This document shows positions 51,869-59,761 of a stretch of 64,000 bases of DNA, one piece after another. Source of the DNA: CAZGMC01 sp964526565 (GTDB lineage Bacteria; Pseudomonadota; Alphaproteobacteria; DSM-16000; Inquilinaceae). The notes under the pieces were generated by a model. That model was given only the letters and a program-made list of their open reading frames with translations. It was not told where the DNA came from and searched no databases. Position 1 is the first letter of the stretch. The number at the start of each line of letters is the position of its first letter. The stretch is from the NCBI GenBank assembly GCA_964526565.1, contig CAZGMC010000004.1:28633-92632 (forward strand), written 5' to 3'. Made by a program: the position numbers and the translations under genes.

Positions 51869-51952
51869 ATTGGCGGCGCCGGGTACCAGACCCGCATCAA
51901 CGCCGCCCTGCGCGCCTGGGTCGAGGCCCACACGACCGACGAATCGCGCTGA
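51869..51952 (+). pseudogene. BrnA-like antitoxin, 3' fragment
   Basis: A 27-residue frame, GGAGYQTRINAALRAW then VEAHTTDESR, ends at the stop at 51950-51952. GYQTRINAALRA is the C-terminal ribbon-helix-helix motif of BrnA-type antitoxins. The frame is closed upstream by TGA at 51866, and neither the rest of BrnA nor a BrnT toxin is present. It looks like the remains of a toxin-antitoxin locus destroyed near the adjacent repeat. Confidence 0.6.
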
Positions 51953-52096
51953 CTTTTGCGCTCGACATGATTTCTGCGCCTGCCGACCGGTGCCACGGCG
52001 GCCACGCCACGCAAGCCGCCCTCCCGCTTGCACACGGCGGGCCGCCGCGCCACGTGCTTTGGAAAGCGTGACAACGCGATCCAGGGAGGGTTCCCC

Positions 52097-52651
52097 ATGA
52101 AGGCGACCGACATGCTGATGCACGAGCACCGCGTGATCGAACGGGTGCTGGACGGGATGCAGGCGGCGGCGGCGCGGCTGGAGCTGGGCCGTGCGGTGCG
52201 GCCGGGGCTGTTCACCGAGGCGGCCGACTTCTTCTCCGGCTTCGCCGACGGCTGCCACCACCGCAAGGAGGAGCAGGTGCTGTTCCCGGCCATGCTGGCC
52301 CACGGCGTCGCCGACCGCGGCGGCCCGATCGGCGTGATGATGGAGGAGCACCGACAGGGCCGTACCCTGCTGGGGGCCATCCGCGACGCCGCCGGCCGGC
52401 TGGCCAATGGCGACGCCGATGCGCGCGAGGAGTTGGCCACGGCGGTCCGCGCCTATGTCTCCCTGATGCACCGGCACATCGTCAAGGAGGACACCGTCCT
52501 TTTTCCGCTCGCTGAGCGCGTGCTGCCCGAGCCGAGCCGCGACGCCGTCGCCGACGGCGTCGCCCGCGTCGAGCACGACGAGACCGGACCGCACGTCCAC
52601 GACCGCTACCTGGCCCTGGCCGACCGCCTGCAGCACGAGCTGGGCACGTAG
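52097..52651 (+). CDS. Hemerythrin domain protein
   Basis: 184 residues forming a four-helix bundle with a di-iron site. Ligand motifs appear in order: MHEHRVIERVLDG (residues 7-19), GCHHRKEEQVLFPAML (about 53-68), MMEEHRQGR (about 83-91) and MHRHIVKEDTVLFPLAE (about 124-140). HxxxE-type pairs are intact. Such proteins bind oxygen or nitric oxide, or serve in repair of iron-sulfur centres. GGGAGGG precedes the ATG at 52097. Monocistronic, convergent with the asparagine-synthase-like gene. Confidence 0.93.
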   Translation: MKATDMLMHEHRVIERVLDGMQAAAARLELGRAVRPGLFTEAADFFSGFADGCHHRKEEQVLFPAMLAHGVADRGGPIGVMMEEHRQGRTLLGAIRDAAGRLANGDADAREELATAVRAYVSLMHRHIVKEDTVLFPLAERVLPEPSRDAVADGVARVEHDETGPHVHDRYLALADRLQHELGT

Positions 52652-52741
52652 CTCCAACACCCGGGTCCGGCGCCCGGACGGGTCCCGTCAGACGGACACA
52701 GAGACCGGCCCGGGCATGGCAGGGGCCAATGCCGAGCCCCC

Positions 52742-54481
52742 TCAGCTTTGCACCGTGCCGCCCAGGGATTGGCATAGGGCCTCCAGCGAGCACAGCCTGT
52801 TGTACATGGCCGCGTCGCGCACCTGCGCCGGGTCGAGGAACGGGCGGACATGGTCGAAGCCGTCACCGAGCACGGCGCGCGTATACGGCCCGGTCAGATG
52901 GAGCGGCAAAGCCGGCGGGCGGCGGTGCTTGAGGCGGTAGGTGTAACGGCGCAGCCACGGCGGCCGAACCCGGGTCGCCGTGTCCTTCAGCCGGTATTTC
53001 AGCGGCGGCGGCCGGTCGAAGGGGAAACCGTAAACCGACGGGTAGCCCGCCAGCGCCGGGTCGGTCAGTGCGATCATGCGCGCCTCCAGCCGCCCGGCGT
53101 TCTTGGCCGCCAGGGGCACAGCGGCGGCGGCCTGCACCGCCGCCGGCGTGCAGAACGGCGTGACGGCGGCACCCAGGCGATTGTTGACGCCGTTGTTGCG
53201 CCCCATCCAGAAGCGGCAACGGAACAGCGGATAGGCCAGTTCCACCTCGCGGCGGCTGAGGCGGGCCGGGTCGCCGCCGACGGCACGGGCGATCCGGACC
53301 GCCAGGCCTTCGACATAGGCGCCCTCGTCGAAGCGCGGCCCCAGAGCCGCCGGGTCGAACCGGCCGTAGAACGCCCATACCAGGTGCCGCGCCGGCATCG
53401 GCCGGTCGGGCAGGTAGAAGAAATTGCGAAAGATCTCCCCGCCGCCACCGTTCAGCATCAGTTCACCGCCGGCGCACCGCTCGCGCCGGGTTGCAAGGTC
53501 GGCACCGTTGTTGAACAGCCCGTCATTGGGGCAGCCGTCGAACGCCTGCAGGTTGGCGGCGACCACTTCGGCAAAGGCTTCCGGCGGCACCACCGGAACG
53601 CGATCCTTGTCGGCATGAGCCAGCGTCAGGCGCTCGCCGGCGGCCACAGCCTGGGCCACCCGCACGTCGGCATCGCCGGCCCGGCCGTAGACGTGCAGGC
53701 GCGGCACCACGCCCTGCTCGCGCAGCAGCGCCAGGATCAGCCGGCTGTCGAAGCCGCCGGACAGGGCCGTGTCGATGCGCTGGGCGAAGGCCGCGGCATA
53801 GTCATTGGCCTGGGCGCGCAGCGGCGCCAGGCAATGCCGGGCCAAGTCGTCCAGGGATGCTCCGGCCGGCAGCGGCGCCGGCTCCACCGGCGGCAGCGGC
53901 CGTTCGGCGAGCCCGTCCGCGCCGATCACCAGCAGGCGTGCGCTGTCGAGCAGGCGGATCTCCGTGAACAGCGTATTGCCGCCGTGGGGTGCCTCCTGCA
54001 GCAGATAGTCGTAGACGCCGTCGGTATCGAGCGTGAGCCGCGGCAGGGCCGCCGCCAGGGCCAGGAACGAGGTCGACAGCACGGCGCCGTCGGCGCCGGC
54101 GAAGACGTGCAACGTGCCGGTGCGGTCGGTGAACAGGCGCAGGCCGTCGGCCGCCTCAACGGCCACGGCGAACGATCCATGCAGACGGTCGTGGTCGATT
54201 CGGCCGCGGGCATCGTCGTCGGCCAGCGCCGCCAGCGCTGCGGCACCATGGCGGCCGCGGTAGAACAGCGTGCCGGCGCAGTAGGCGCGGCGCCCGTCGG
54301 CCGTCTGCGCACGGATCGGGGCGCCGCCACCGAGGCGGCCATAGAGGCCGATCTCCCAGCCCGGCCCCCTTGCCACGGCGGGCTCGCCGAAGCCCTGGCG
54401 GCGGAACGCCGCGCCCAGCCGCGCCCGCGTCGCATCGGCATCGGCGAGGGCGGCCGGACGGATCAGGTAGAATGCGCCCAT
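52742..54481 (-). CDS. Asparagine-synthase-like protein without glutaminase Cys
   Basis: 579 residues. Residues 1-190 have the fold-related glutamine amidotransferase sequence (RLHGSFAVAVEAADGLRLFTDR), but the catalytic Cys expected as residue 2 is replaced: the protein starts MGAFYLIRP. From about 220 the ATP-pyrophosphatase domain begins, with the PP-loop ALSGGFDSRLILALL, and continues with LMLNGGGGEIFRNFFYLPDR. It may therefore adenylate a carboxylate and use free ammonia or an amine, as in macrolactam-forming or surface-glycan-modifying relatives. It is last in a three-gene leftward set with a membrane/coiled-coil protein and a WalW-like deacetylase. Confidence 0.88.
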   Translation of the reverse strand: MGAFYLIRPAALADADATRARLGAAFRRQGFGEPAVARGPGWEIGLYGRLGGGAPIRAQTADGRRAYCAGTLFYRGRHGAAALAALADDDARGRIDHDRLHGSFAVAVEAADGLRLFTDRTGTLHVFAGADGAVLSTSFLALAAALPRLTLDTDGVYDYLLQEAPHGGNTLFTEIRLLDSARLLVIGADGLAERPLPPVEPAPLPAGASLDDLARHCLAPLRAQANDYAAAFAQRIDTALSGGFDSRLILALLREQGVVPRLHVYGRAGDADVRVAQAVAAGERLTLAHADKDRVPVVPPEAFAEVVAANLQAFDGCPNDGLFNNGADLATRRERCAGGELMLNGGGGEIFRNFFYLPDRPMPARHLVWAFYGRFDPAALGPRFDEGAYVEGLAVRIARAVGGDPARLSRREVELAYPLFRCRFWMGRNNGVNNRLGAAVTPFCTPAAVQAAAAVPLAAKNAGRLEARMIALTDPALAGYPSVYGFPFDRPPPLKYRLKDTATRVRPPWLRRYTYRLKHRRPPALPLHLTGPYTRAVLGDGFDHVRPFLDPAQVRDAAMYNRLCSLEALCQSLGGTVQS

Positions 54482-54538
54482 CAGCGGCCGCCGGTCGCCG
54501 CCGGTTCGGACAGCACACCGAAGACGAGCGTGCCGCCG

Positions 54539-55897
54539 TCAGCGCGAGCGATCGTCATTCCTGTCACCCGGCAGCGGCAGTTCCGCCGACAGGCTGCGCG
54601 CCTCATCCTTGAGGTCGAGAAGCTCGCGCGTCAGTCGGTCGAGGTCCCCGGCCTCGCCAGCCGCCACGGCGTGTCCCCTGCCCTCGCGGCGATGACCGGG
54701 GGCGTCCGCCGCATCGGACACGTCCCGCGCCGCGGCATCGGACACCGTGCCGGCACCGTTGCCGGCGGCCGGCGCCGCCTCGGTCAACAGGCGCACGGCG
54801 CCGTCAAGGACGGCCACCAGCCGGTCGGCGGCAGCGCCCACCTGGACGTCCAGCCGGTGCGTGTTGTCGGCCAGCACGCCGAGCACCTCGTTGAGCTGCT
54901 CCGTCTGGGTGCCGTGGCGGGCGTCGAGGTCGGCGGCGAAGCGGGACAGCGCCAGGGACATCGTCTCGGCCAGCCGCTCGCGCTGATCCTCTGCCAGCAG
55001 CGTCGCACCGTCGGCGACCTGGCCCAGCGGCCCGGCCAGCACCTGGGCGATGGCCTGGGCCAGCCCGTCGAGGCGAACCGCCAGCGCGTGGTCGAGGCGG
55101 GCGGCGGCGGCATCGATCGTGTCCTTGATCTCACGCAGGTCGATCCGGGTCACGGCCACGGCATCGCCGACGGGATCGGCCCGGCTGCCGAGCAGACCAG
55201 GCTCGACGAGGTCGCACAGCGCCTGGGCCTGCGCCATGCGCCACGCCGCCAGGGCCGCATAGGCCCCCATCATGACGAGCGCCAGCAGCAGGCTGGCGGT
55301 CAGGAAGGCTGCCGACGCACCGGCCGCCGCGACGCCGGGTCCGCCCGCCACGCCCGACTCGGCCGCCACGGCCGCCAGGGCGGCGACCCCGAGGCCGGCA
55401 ACGAACACCGGACAGGTCCGGAACAGGCGCGTGCCGAGCCGCCGCTCCACCAGCGGCTCGGCGCCGAGGAACCGGTCCGCAGGCACCGGCGCCAATGACG
55501 GCCGCGGCGCCATGCGCGGCTGCTCGCCGGCAAGACCGAGCACCGCCAGATAGCGGGCCACCGCCCGGCGCAGGAAGGGCGCATGGCGAACGGCGTCACG
55601 CAGCCGCTCGGCGCCGCGCCCATCCTCCTCAGCCTGCACTCCGCGCAGCCGGGTCAGCGCACGCCCGGTCACGACCGCATCGGCCAGCGCCGGGCCGACA
55701 AACCCAAGAACGAAGCCCACCGCAGCAGCCACCGCCAGCGCATCCAGAACAGCGACAAAGCGGCCGGCACCGCCAGCCGCCCCATCGGCCACGGCCGCGC
55801 CGAGTTGCGTCAGGACCGCCGCCTCCAGCCAGGCAAGCGCCATGAATACGGCCGCAGCGGCGGTCAGGGAAAGGATCAACCAGAGGGTCCTGTTCAT
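54539..55897 (-). CDS. Membrane protein with MotA/ZorA-like topology and coiled-coil tail
   Basis: 452 residues. Hydrophobic segments lie at about 4-24, 40-72, 155-180 and 190-220, with an amphipathic loop between the second and third (RGAERLRDAVRHAPFLRRAVARYLAVLG). From about 240 to 400 the chain is hydrophilic and helical with heptad-like repeats (LDHALAVRLDGLAQAIAQVLAGPLGQVAD, ERLAETMSLALSRFAADLDARHGTQTEQLNEVLGVLADN). Four helices followed by a long coil recall MotA/TolQ/ExbB-type proteins such as ZorA, but the proton-channel motifs are not convincingly present. The ATG at 55897 is chosen by its membrane start MNRTLWLILSLTAA. Placed between the deacetylase and asparagine-synthase-like genes. 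Confidence 0.72.
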   Translation of the reverse strand: MNRTLWLILSLTAAAAVFMALAWLEAAVLTQLGAAVADGAAGGAGRFVAVLDALAVAAAVGFVLGFVGPALADAVVTGRALTRLRGVQAEEDGRGAERLRDAVRHAPFLRRAVARYLAVLGLAGEQPRMAPRPSLAPVPADRFLGAEPLVERRLGTRLFRTCPVFVAGLGVAALAAVAAESGVAGGPGVAAAGASAAFLTASLLLALVMMGAYAALAAWRMAQAQALCDLVEPGLLGSRADPVGDAVAVTRIDLREIKDTIDAAAARLDHALAVRLDGLAQAIAQVLAGPLGQVADGATLLAEDQRERLAETMSLALSRFAADLDARHGTQTEQLNEVLGVLADNTHRLDVQVGAAADRLVAVLDGAVRLLTEAAPAAGNGAGTVSDAAARDVSDAADAPGHRREGRGHAVAAGEAGDLDRLTRELLDLKDEARSLSAELPLPGDRNDDRSR

Positions 55898-55931
55898 GAC
55901 AACTCCCGTCGGCTCGGATGCGCGGCACCAC

Positions 55932-55983
55932 CCCGCCATGCCGCCTCGCCATGCCGCCCCGCCATGCCACCCCGCCATGCCGC
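55932..55983. repeat. Four tandem 13-bp repeats
   Basis: CCCGCCATGCCGC repeats four times with one change in the second and third copies. It lies in the 145-base gap between the deacetylase stop and the membrane-protein start, close to where the latter's ribosome site would be, so copy number could affect its translation. Confidence 0.9.
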
Positions 55984-56042
55984 GCCCTACGGCCGGGCGC
56001 CGCGGCAAAGGAGACGGAACGAAGCCGGCCGCCTTCGCTTCG

Positions 56043-57185
56043 TCAGGTTCGTCCGGCAGGTGCCTGGACGTCCAGGGCCAAGGCGCAGGTATGGTCGCCT
56101 TGCCGACTGTCCTTGACGGCGGCCAATGCCAGCCGCCGCACGTCGGCAAGATCGGCCGCCCGACCACCCACCTCGCCGAAGAAATAATCGAAATAACGTT
56201 CGATGGTGTCGAGAAAAACGTCGAGATCCTTTTGGGTGCGAACATACGGCGTATTGCCGGGTTCCAGCGACGGGCTGTGGTAGGTAAAGCTGAATACGCG
56301 GCAACCGCGCCCGAGCAGCGACCGGGTCAGGCGCCGGTGCTCGGGGAAGGTGATTCCCTCGGGCGTCAGCCGCACCCGTTCGAGCAGCTTCAGGTGCGCC
56401 AGGATGCCGGGGATGTGCCAGCGGCGCTGCGGCTCGTGGGCAATGCGCGGATAGAGTCTCGGCCCCAGATCGGCAAGCATGCCGGTATAGCCCACGGTCA
56501 GCGGGATCTCCAGCAGGCGATTGCCCGGCCCGCACCAATAGGGATGGATGCCGCACCTCGAGAAGTCGGGTCCGCCATCATCGCGGAAGTCGGTGTAGGG
56601 CACGACGCTGGTGTCGTACTGATAGCCCAGCTCGACCAGGGTGGCGGCGGTCGCCGGACCGACGCCGAAGCGGCCGGCCCGATACAGGCGCGGCCGCTGG
56701 CCGAAATTGGCCTCGATCACCTCGGTCAGGCGCGCCAGCTTCTCCCGTTCCAGCGGGGCGGGCAGATTGCCGACATACGAGTTCTGCCGCTTGCCGATGT
56801 CCTCCTCATAGGGCGGGTTGGCCCAGGGCTGCAGGTGCGCACCGATCTCGCAATGACCGCTCTGGTGCAGCTCGCGCAGCGGCTGGTAGCCCTCCGGCTG
56901 GCTGGCAACGGCGTAGTCGACGACATAGATCGGCCGGATGCCGTAACGGCCGAAAATGTCGTGGCAGCGCAGTTGTGCCCGCACGGAATGCACGCTCATC
57001 GCCGACCGGGACAGCGGGCCGCTCCAGTCGAACTCGGCCTCGGTGTCGACCACGACCAGCAGAAGCGGCGTCTGATCGGACGATGGCCGGACGATCTGGG
57101 ACGGCTGCGGATGAAGCATGCTCATACGGACGGCTTGCCGACCGGTGGCGGAGGACTGGCTTCTGCCACCGGCCGTGACTTTCAT
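56043..57185 (-). CDS. WalW-type polysaccharide deacetylase family protein
   Basis: Up to 380 residues, depending on start (another ATG is at 57125). The catalytic NodB-like barrel is recognised by LLLVVVDTEAEFDWSGPLS (catalytic Asp pair), YGIRPIYVVDYAVAS, GHCEIGAHLQPW (metal-binding His pair HxxxH-like) and YRAGRFGVGPATAATLVELGYQYDTSVVPYTDF. The SFTYHSPSLEPGNTPYVRTQKDLDVFLDTIERYFDYFF ending is typical of WalW. It removes acetyl groups from an extracellular glycan or lipopolysaccharide precursor. First gene of the leftward three-gene set; no signal peptide is evident, so it may act on a cytoplasmic lipid-linked substrate. Confidence 0.85.
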   Translation of the reverse strand: MKVTAGGRSQSSATGRQAVRMSMLHPQPSQIVRPSSDQTPLLLVVVDTEAEFDWSGPLSRSAMSVHSVRAQLRCHDIFGRYGIRPIYVVDYAVASQPEGYQPLRELHQSGHCEIGAHLQPWANPPYEEDIGKRQNSYVGNLPAPLEREKLARLTEVIEANFGQRPRLYRAGRFGVGPATAATLVELGYQYDTSVVPYTDFRDDGGPDFSRCGIHPYWCGPGNRLLEIPLTVGYTGMLADLGPRLYPRIAHEPQRRWHIPGILAHLKLLERVRLTPEGITFPEHRRLTRSLLGRGCRVFSFTYHSPSLEPGNTPYVRTQKDLDVFLDTIERYFDYFFGEVGGRAADLADVRRLALAAVKDSRQGDHTCALALDVQAPAGRT

Positions 57186-57568
57186 GTGATGCGACTCAGC
57201 CCAAAGCGACGCGACATGTCAACTGTACAGACGGTAGATGAAACGGGAATATGTTCCCGCAATTGAATGGAATTTATTGATTATTGCGTTGATCGCTCCG
57301 CAGGTTTGCAGTTGACGGGACTCGTTCCCTTCAACACCGTCCGCTGCCGGACAAACCCCGGCCATCCGCATCCGATGCAGCTTTGGCGCGGAACACACCT
57401 TCGGCGATCAGGCGCGTCAATACCAAGACGGCCGCCTGGCCGACCTCGGGCCGCAGGCTGCCCGCCGCCGCCGTCAGCCAGACGACCGCCGCCCCGAGCA
57501 GCCGCATGGCGCTTGAACAGCCGCCACAATGATTGCCTCGCGCCCCGGATCCGGTACAGAATGCGGCC
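57186..57568. other. Intergenic region between the divergent deacetylase and SDR genes
   Basis: No gene supported. The stretch 57215-57300 is AT-richer (for example GAATGGAATTTATTGATTATTGCG) and probably holds the promoters for both directions. Confidence 0.35.
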
Positions 57569-58279
57569 ATGGCTGAGCAGGAGACTGCCATCGTTGTCGG
57601 CGTCGGGCCGGGTCTGGGGCTGGCCCTGGTGCGGCGCCTTGCCGAGGCCGGAATGCGGGTCGCCGCGGCGGCGCGCGACCAGGGTCGTGTGGCCAGCCTG
57701 CTCCAGCGCAAGGACGTGGCCGGCGCCATGGCCTATGGCTGCGACGCTACCGACCCGGCAGCCGTCGAGTCCCTGTTCACGCGGGTGACGACCGACCTCG
57801 CGGCGCCGGACCTGGTCGTGTACAATGCCGGCACCTTCCGGCCCGGTACGGTGCTGGACACCACGCCACGCGAGTTCGAAGAGAGCTGGCGGATCGGCTG
57901 CCTGGGTGGCTTCCTGGTCGGGCGCGCGGCGGCGAAGGTGATGACCGGGCGCGGCCACGGCACCATCCTGTTCACCGGCGCCACCGCCAGCCTGCGCGGC
58001 GGCGCGGGATTCTCCTGTCTGGCCGTGCCCAAGTTCGGCCTGCGCGCGCTGGCCCAGAGCCTGGCCCGCGAGCTGGGGCCGAAGGGCGTGCATGTCGCCC
58101 ACGTCATCATCGACGGCCAGATCGACTCGGAACGCTACCGCCAGCAGGCCGCCGCGCGCGGCCCCGATGCGCTGCTCTCGCCCGACGCCATCGCCGAGTC
58201 CTACTACCGGCTCCACCGCCAGCACCGCAGCGCCTGGACCCAGGAGTTGGACCTGCGCCCCTGGGTGGAGAAGTTCTGA
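57569..58279 (+). CDS. SDR family oxidoreductase, atypical active site
   Basis: 236 residues with the Rossmann motif VVGVGPGLGLALVRRLAEAG and the structural VVYNAGTFRPG. The classic YxxxK catalytic pair is altered: the region reads GFSCLAVPKFGLRALAQSLARELGP, so Lys is kept and Tyr is missing, while the Ser is in FTGATASLRGG. That subgroup (KF.LRAL.QS.ARELGP.G.HVAH..IDG.ID) is common in Proteobacteria and annotated only as short-chain dehydrogenase. Catalysis may differ or be lost. Monocistronic; a hairpin follows and separates it from the convergent secretion operon. Confidence 0.88.
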   Translation: MAEQETAIVVGVGPGLGLALVRRLAEAGMRVAAAARDQGRVASLLQRKDVAGAMAYGCDATDPAAVESLFTRVTTDLAAPDLVVYNAGTFRPGTVLDTTPREFEESWRIGCLGGFLVGRAAAKVMTGRGHGTILFTGATASLRGGAGFSCLAVPKFGLRALAQSLARELGPKGVHVAHVIIDGQIDSERYRQQAAARGPDALLSPDAIAESYYRLHRQHRSAWTQELDLRPWVEKF

Positions 58280-58325
58280 CCGCGCATTGCCGCGAAGTGC
58301 CGGCCGGCTGGTCCGGCTGCCCCCC

Positions 58326-58347
58326 CCGGTTCGGAATGCCGAACCGG
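58326..58347. terminator. Hairpin between the convergent SDR and secretion genes
   Basis: A perfect 9-bp stem, CCGGTTCGG-AATG-CCGAACCGG, 46 bases after the SDR stop and 39 before the hlyD-like stop. No T-tract on either side. Confidence 0.55.
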
Positions 58348-58386
58348 CGCGCCATCCGTCCCCGCCCGACCGGCCGGGCCGCCGGC

Positions 58387-59757
58387 CTACTCCTCGCGGA
58401 GCCCGCGGCGCAGGGTGTCGACGAACGGGTCGAGGAAGTAGGCCAGGGTGGTGCGCTCGCCGGTCAGGATCAGGACCTCGGCGGGCATGCCGGGCATCAG
58501 TTCGATGTCCGGGGCGATCTCGCCCAGGTGGGTGCGGTCGACCTCGACGCGGGCCAGGAAATACGGCTCACCGGTCGCCTCGTCGACCAGCCGGTCGGCC
58601 GACACCTCGCGCACGCGGCCCTGGATCTGCGGCAGGTTGCGCTGGCGGTAGGCCGACAGGTGGACCTGCGCCGCCAGACCGGCGGTCACGGAATCGATAT
58701 CCGTCGGGGCGACGCGCGCATCGATCAGCAGGTCCTCCTCGAACGGCACGATGTCGAGGATCGGCTCGCCCGGGCCGATGACGCCGCCGACCGTGTGGAA
58801 CTGCAAGGCGACCACCGTGCCGGCGACCGGCGCGGCGATGACCGTGCGCGCCAGCACGTCCTCGCTGGCGCGCAGCTCCTCGGCAACCTCGGCCAGCTCG
58901 GCCCGCACGTCGGCCAGTTGCTCGGTGACCTCGTCCTCGCGCTGGGCGTCCAGGTCAAGGATTTGCAATTCGGTCTCGCCGATCGCCTGGCGGGCGCGGG
59001 CGATGGCGGCGCGGTTGCCAGCCCGTGCGCCGGTGATCTCGGCCTCGGCGCGCTGCAGGGCGAGCAGCCGCGGCAGCCGCTCCAGGCCCTGGGCGATCAA
59101 CTGCTCGACGTTGCCGATTTCCTGCCGGATCAGCTCGAACTGGCGGTCCTGGCTGTCGATCTGCGCCTCCAGGCCGGCAATCTCCTCGTCCAGTTGGGCA
59201 ATGCGCTGGCGCAGGATGGCCTTGCGGCCGTCATGGGTGCGGCGCCGCGCGTCGAAGCGGGCGGTCTGGTCGGCCATGACCGCCGCCACCTCGGGATCCG
59301 CCACGGCCGCCAGCTCGGGCGGGAAGGTGATGGCGTCGGCGCCCGTCATCTCGGCCAACAGCCGCGCCTCGATGGCGCGCAGAGTCCGGTGGCGGTTCAT
59401 GCGGGCGTCGCGGTTGGCGCGGACCCCGATGTCTTCGAGCACGACCAGCGGATCGCCGGCTGCCACCCGGCTGCCGTCGCTGACCATGAAGCGGCGGATG
59501 ATGCCACCCTCGAGGTGCTGCACGGTGCGGCGGCTGCCATCGGGGCTGATCACGCCCGGCGCCACGGCAGCGCTGGCCAGTGGCGCCACCGCCGACCAAC
59601 CGCCCAGGCCGCCGAACAGCACCGCGATCAGGACGACGCCGAGCAGCACCGGACCGCGCAGGCGCCGCCCCAGCGGTCGGGGTCCGCGGCTGCCGGACTC
59701 GTCGTTGCGGACGTCGGCCGCCGCCAACCGGCGCGTCGGAGAGGTCAACGTGATCAT
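58387..59757 (-). CDS. Type I secretion membrane fusion protein (HlyD family), intact
   Basis: 456 residues. One membrane helix at about 35-57 (GPVLLGVVLIAVLFGGLGGWS), then the biotinyl-lipoyl half-motif GVISPDGSRRTVQHLEGGIIRRFMVSDGSRVAAGDPLVVLEDIG, a long coiled hairpin (about 130-330, RRRTHDGRKAILRQRIAQLDEEIAGLEAQIDSQ to AELAEVAEELRASEDVLA), and the second half-motif TVIAAPVAGTVVALQFHTVGGV with LDIVPFEEDLLIDARVAPTDID. It bridges the inner-membrane exporter to a TolC-like outer channel. The ATG at 59757 lies four bases after the ABC gene stop. No outer-membrane channel or RTX substrate is in the window. Confidence 0.94.
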   Translation of the reverse strand: MITLTSPTRRLAAADVRNDESGSRGPRPLGRRLRGPVLLGVVLIAVLFGGLGGWSAVAPLASAAVAPGVISPDGSRRTVQHLEGGIIRRFMVSDGSRVAAGDPLVVLEDIGVRANRDARMNRHRTLRAIEARLLAEMTGADAITFPPELAAVADPEVAAVMADQTARFDARRRTHDGRKAILRQRIAQLDEEIAGLEAQIDSQDRQFELIRQEIGNVEQLIAQGLERLPRLLALQRAEAEITGARAGNRAAIARARQAIGETELQILDLDAQREDEVTEQLADVRAELAEVAEELRASEDVLARTVIAAPVAGTVVALQFHTVGGVIGPGEPILDIVPFEEDLLIDARVAPTDIDSVTAGLAAQVHLSAYRQRNLPQIQGRVREVSADRLVDEATGEPYFLARVEVDRTHLGEIAPDIELMPGMPAEVLILTGERTTLAYFLDPFVDTLRRGLREE

Positions 59758-59761
59758 GGCG

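Noticed and set aside
52742..54481. Annotation as a functional glutamine-dependent asparagine synthetase
   Set aside because: The catalytic N-terminal Cys is absent, so glutamine hydrolysis is not expected.
54539..55897. Naming the coiled-coil membrane protein ZorA as part of a Zorya defence system
   Set aside because: No ZorB-like peptidoglycan-binding partner or ZorC/D/E genes are present and the channel motifs are not clear; only the topology is similar.
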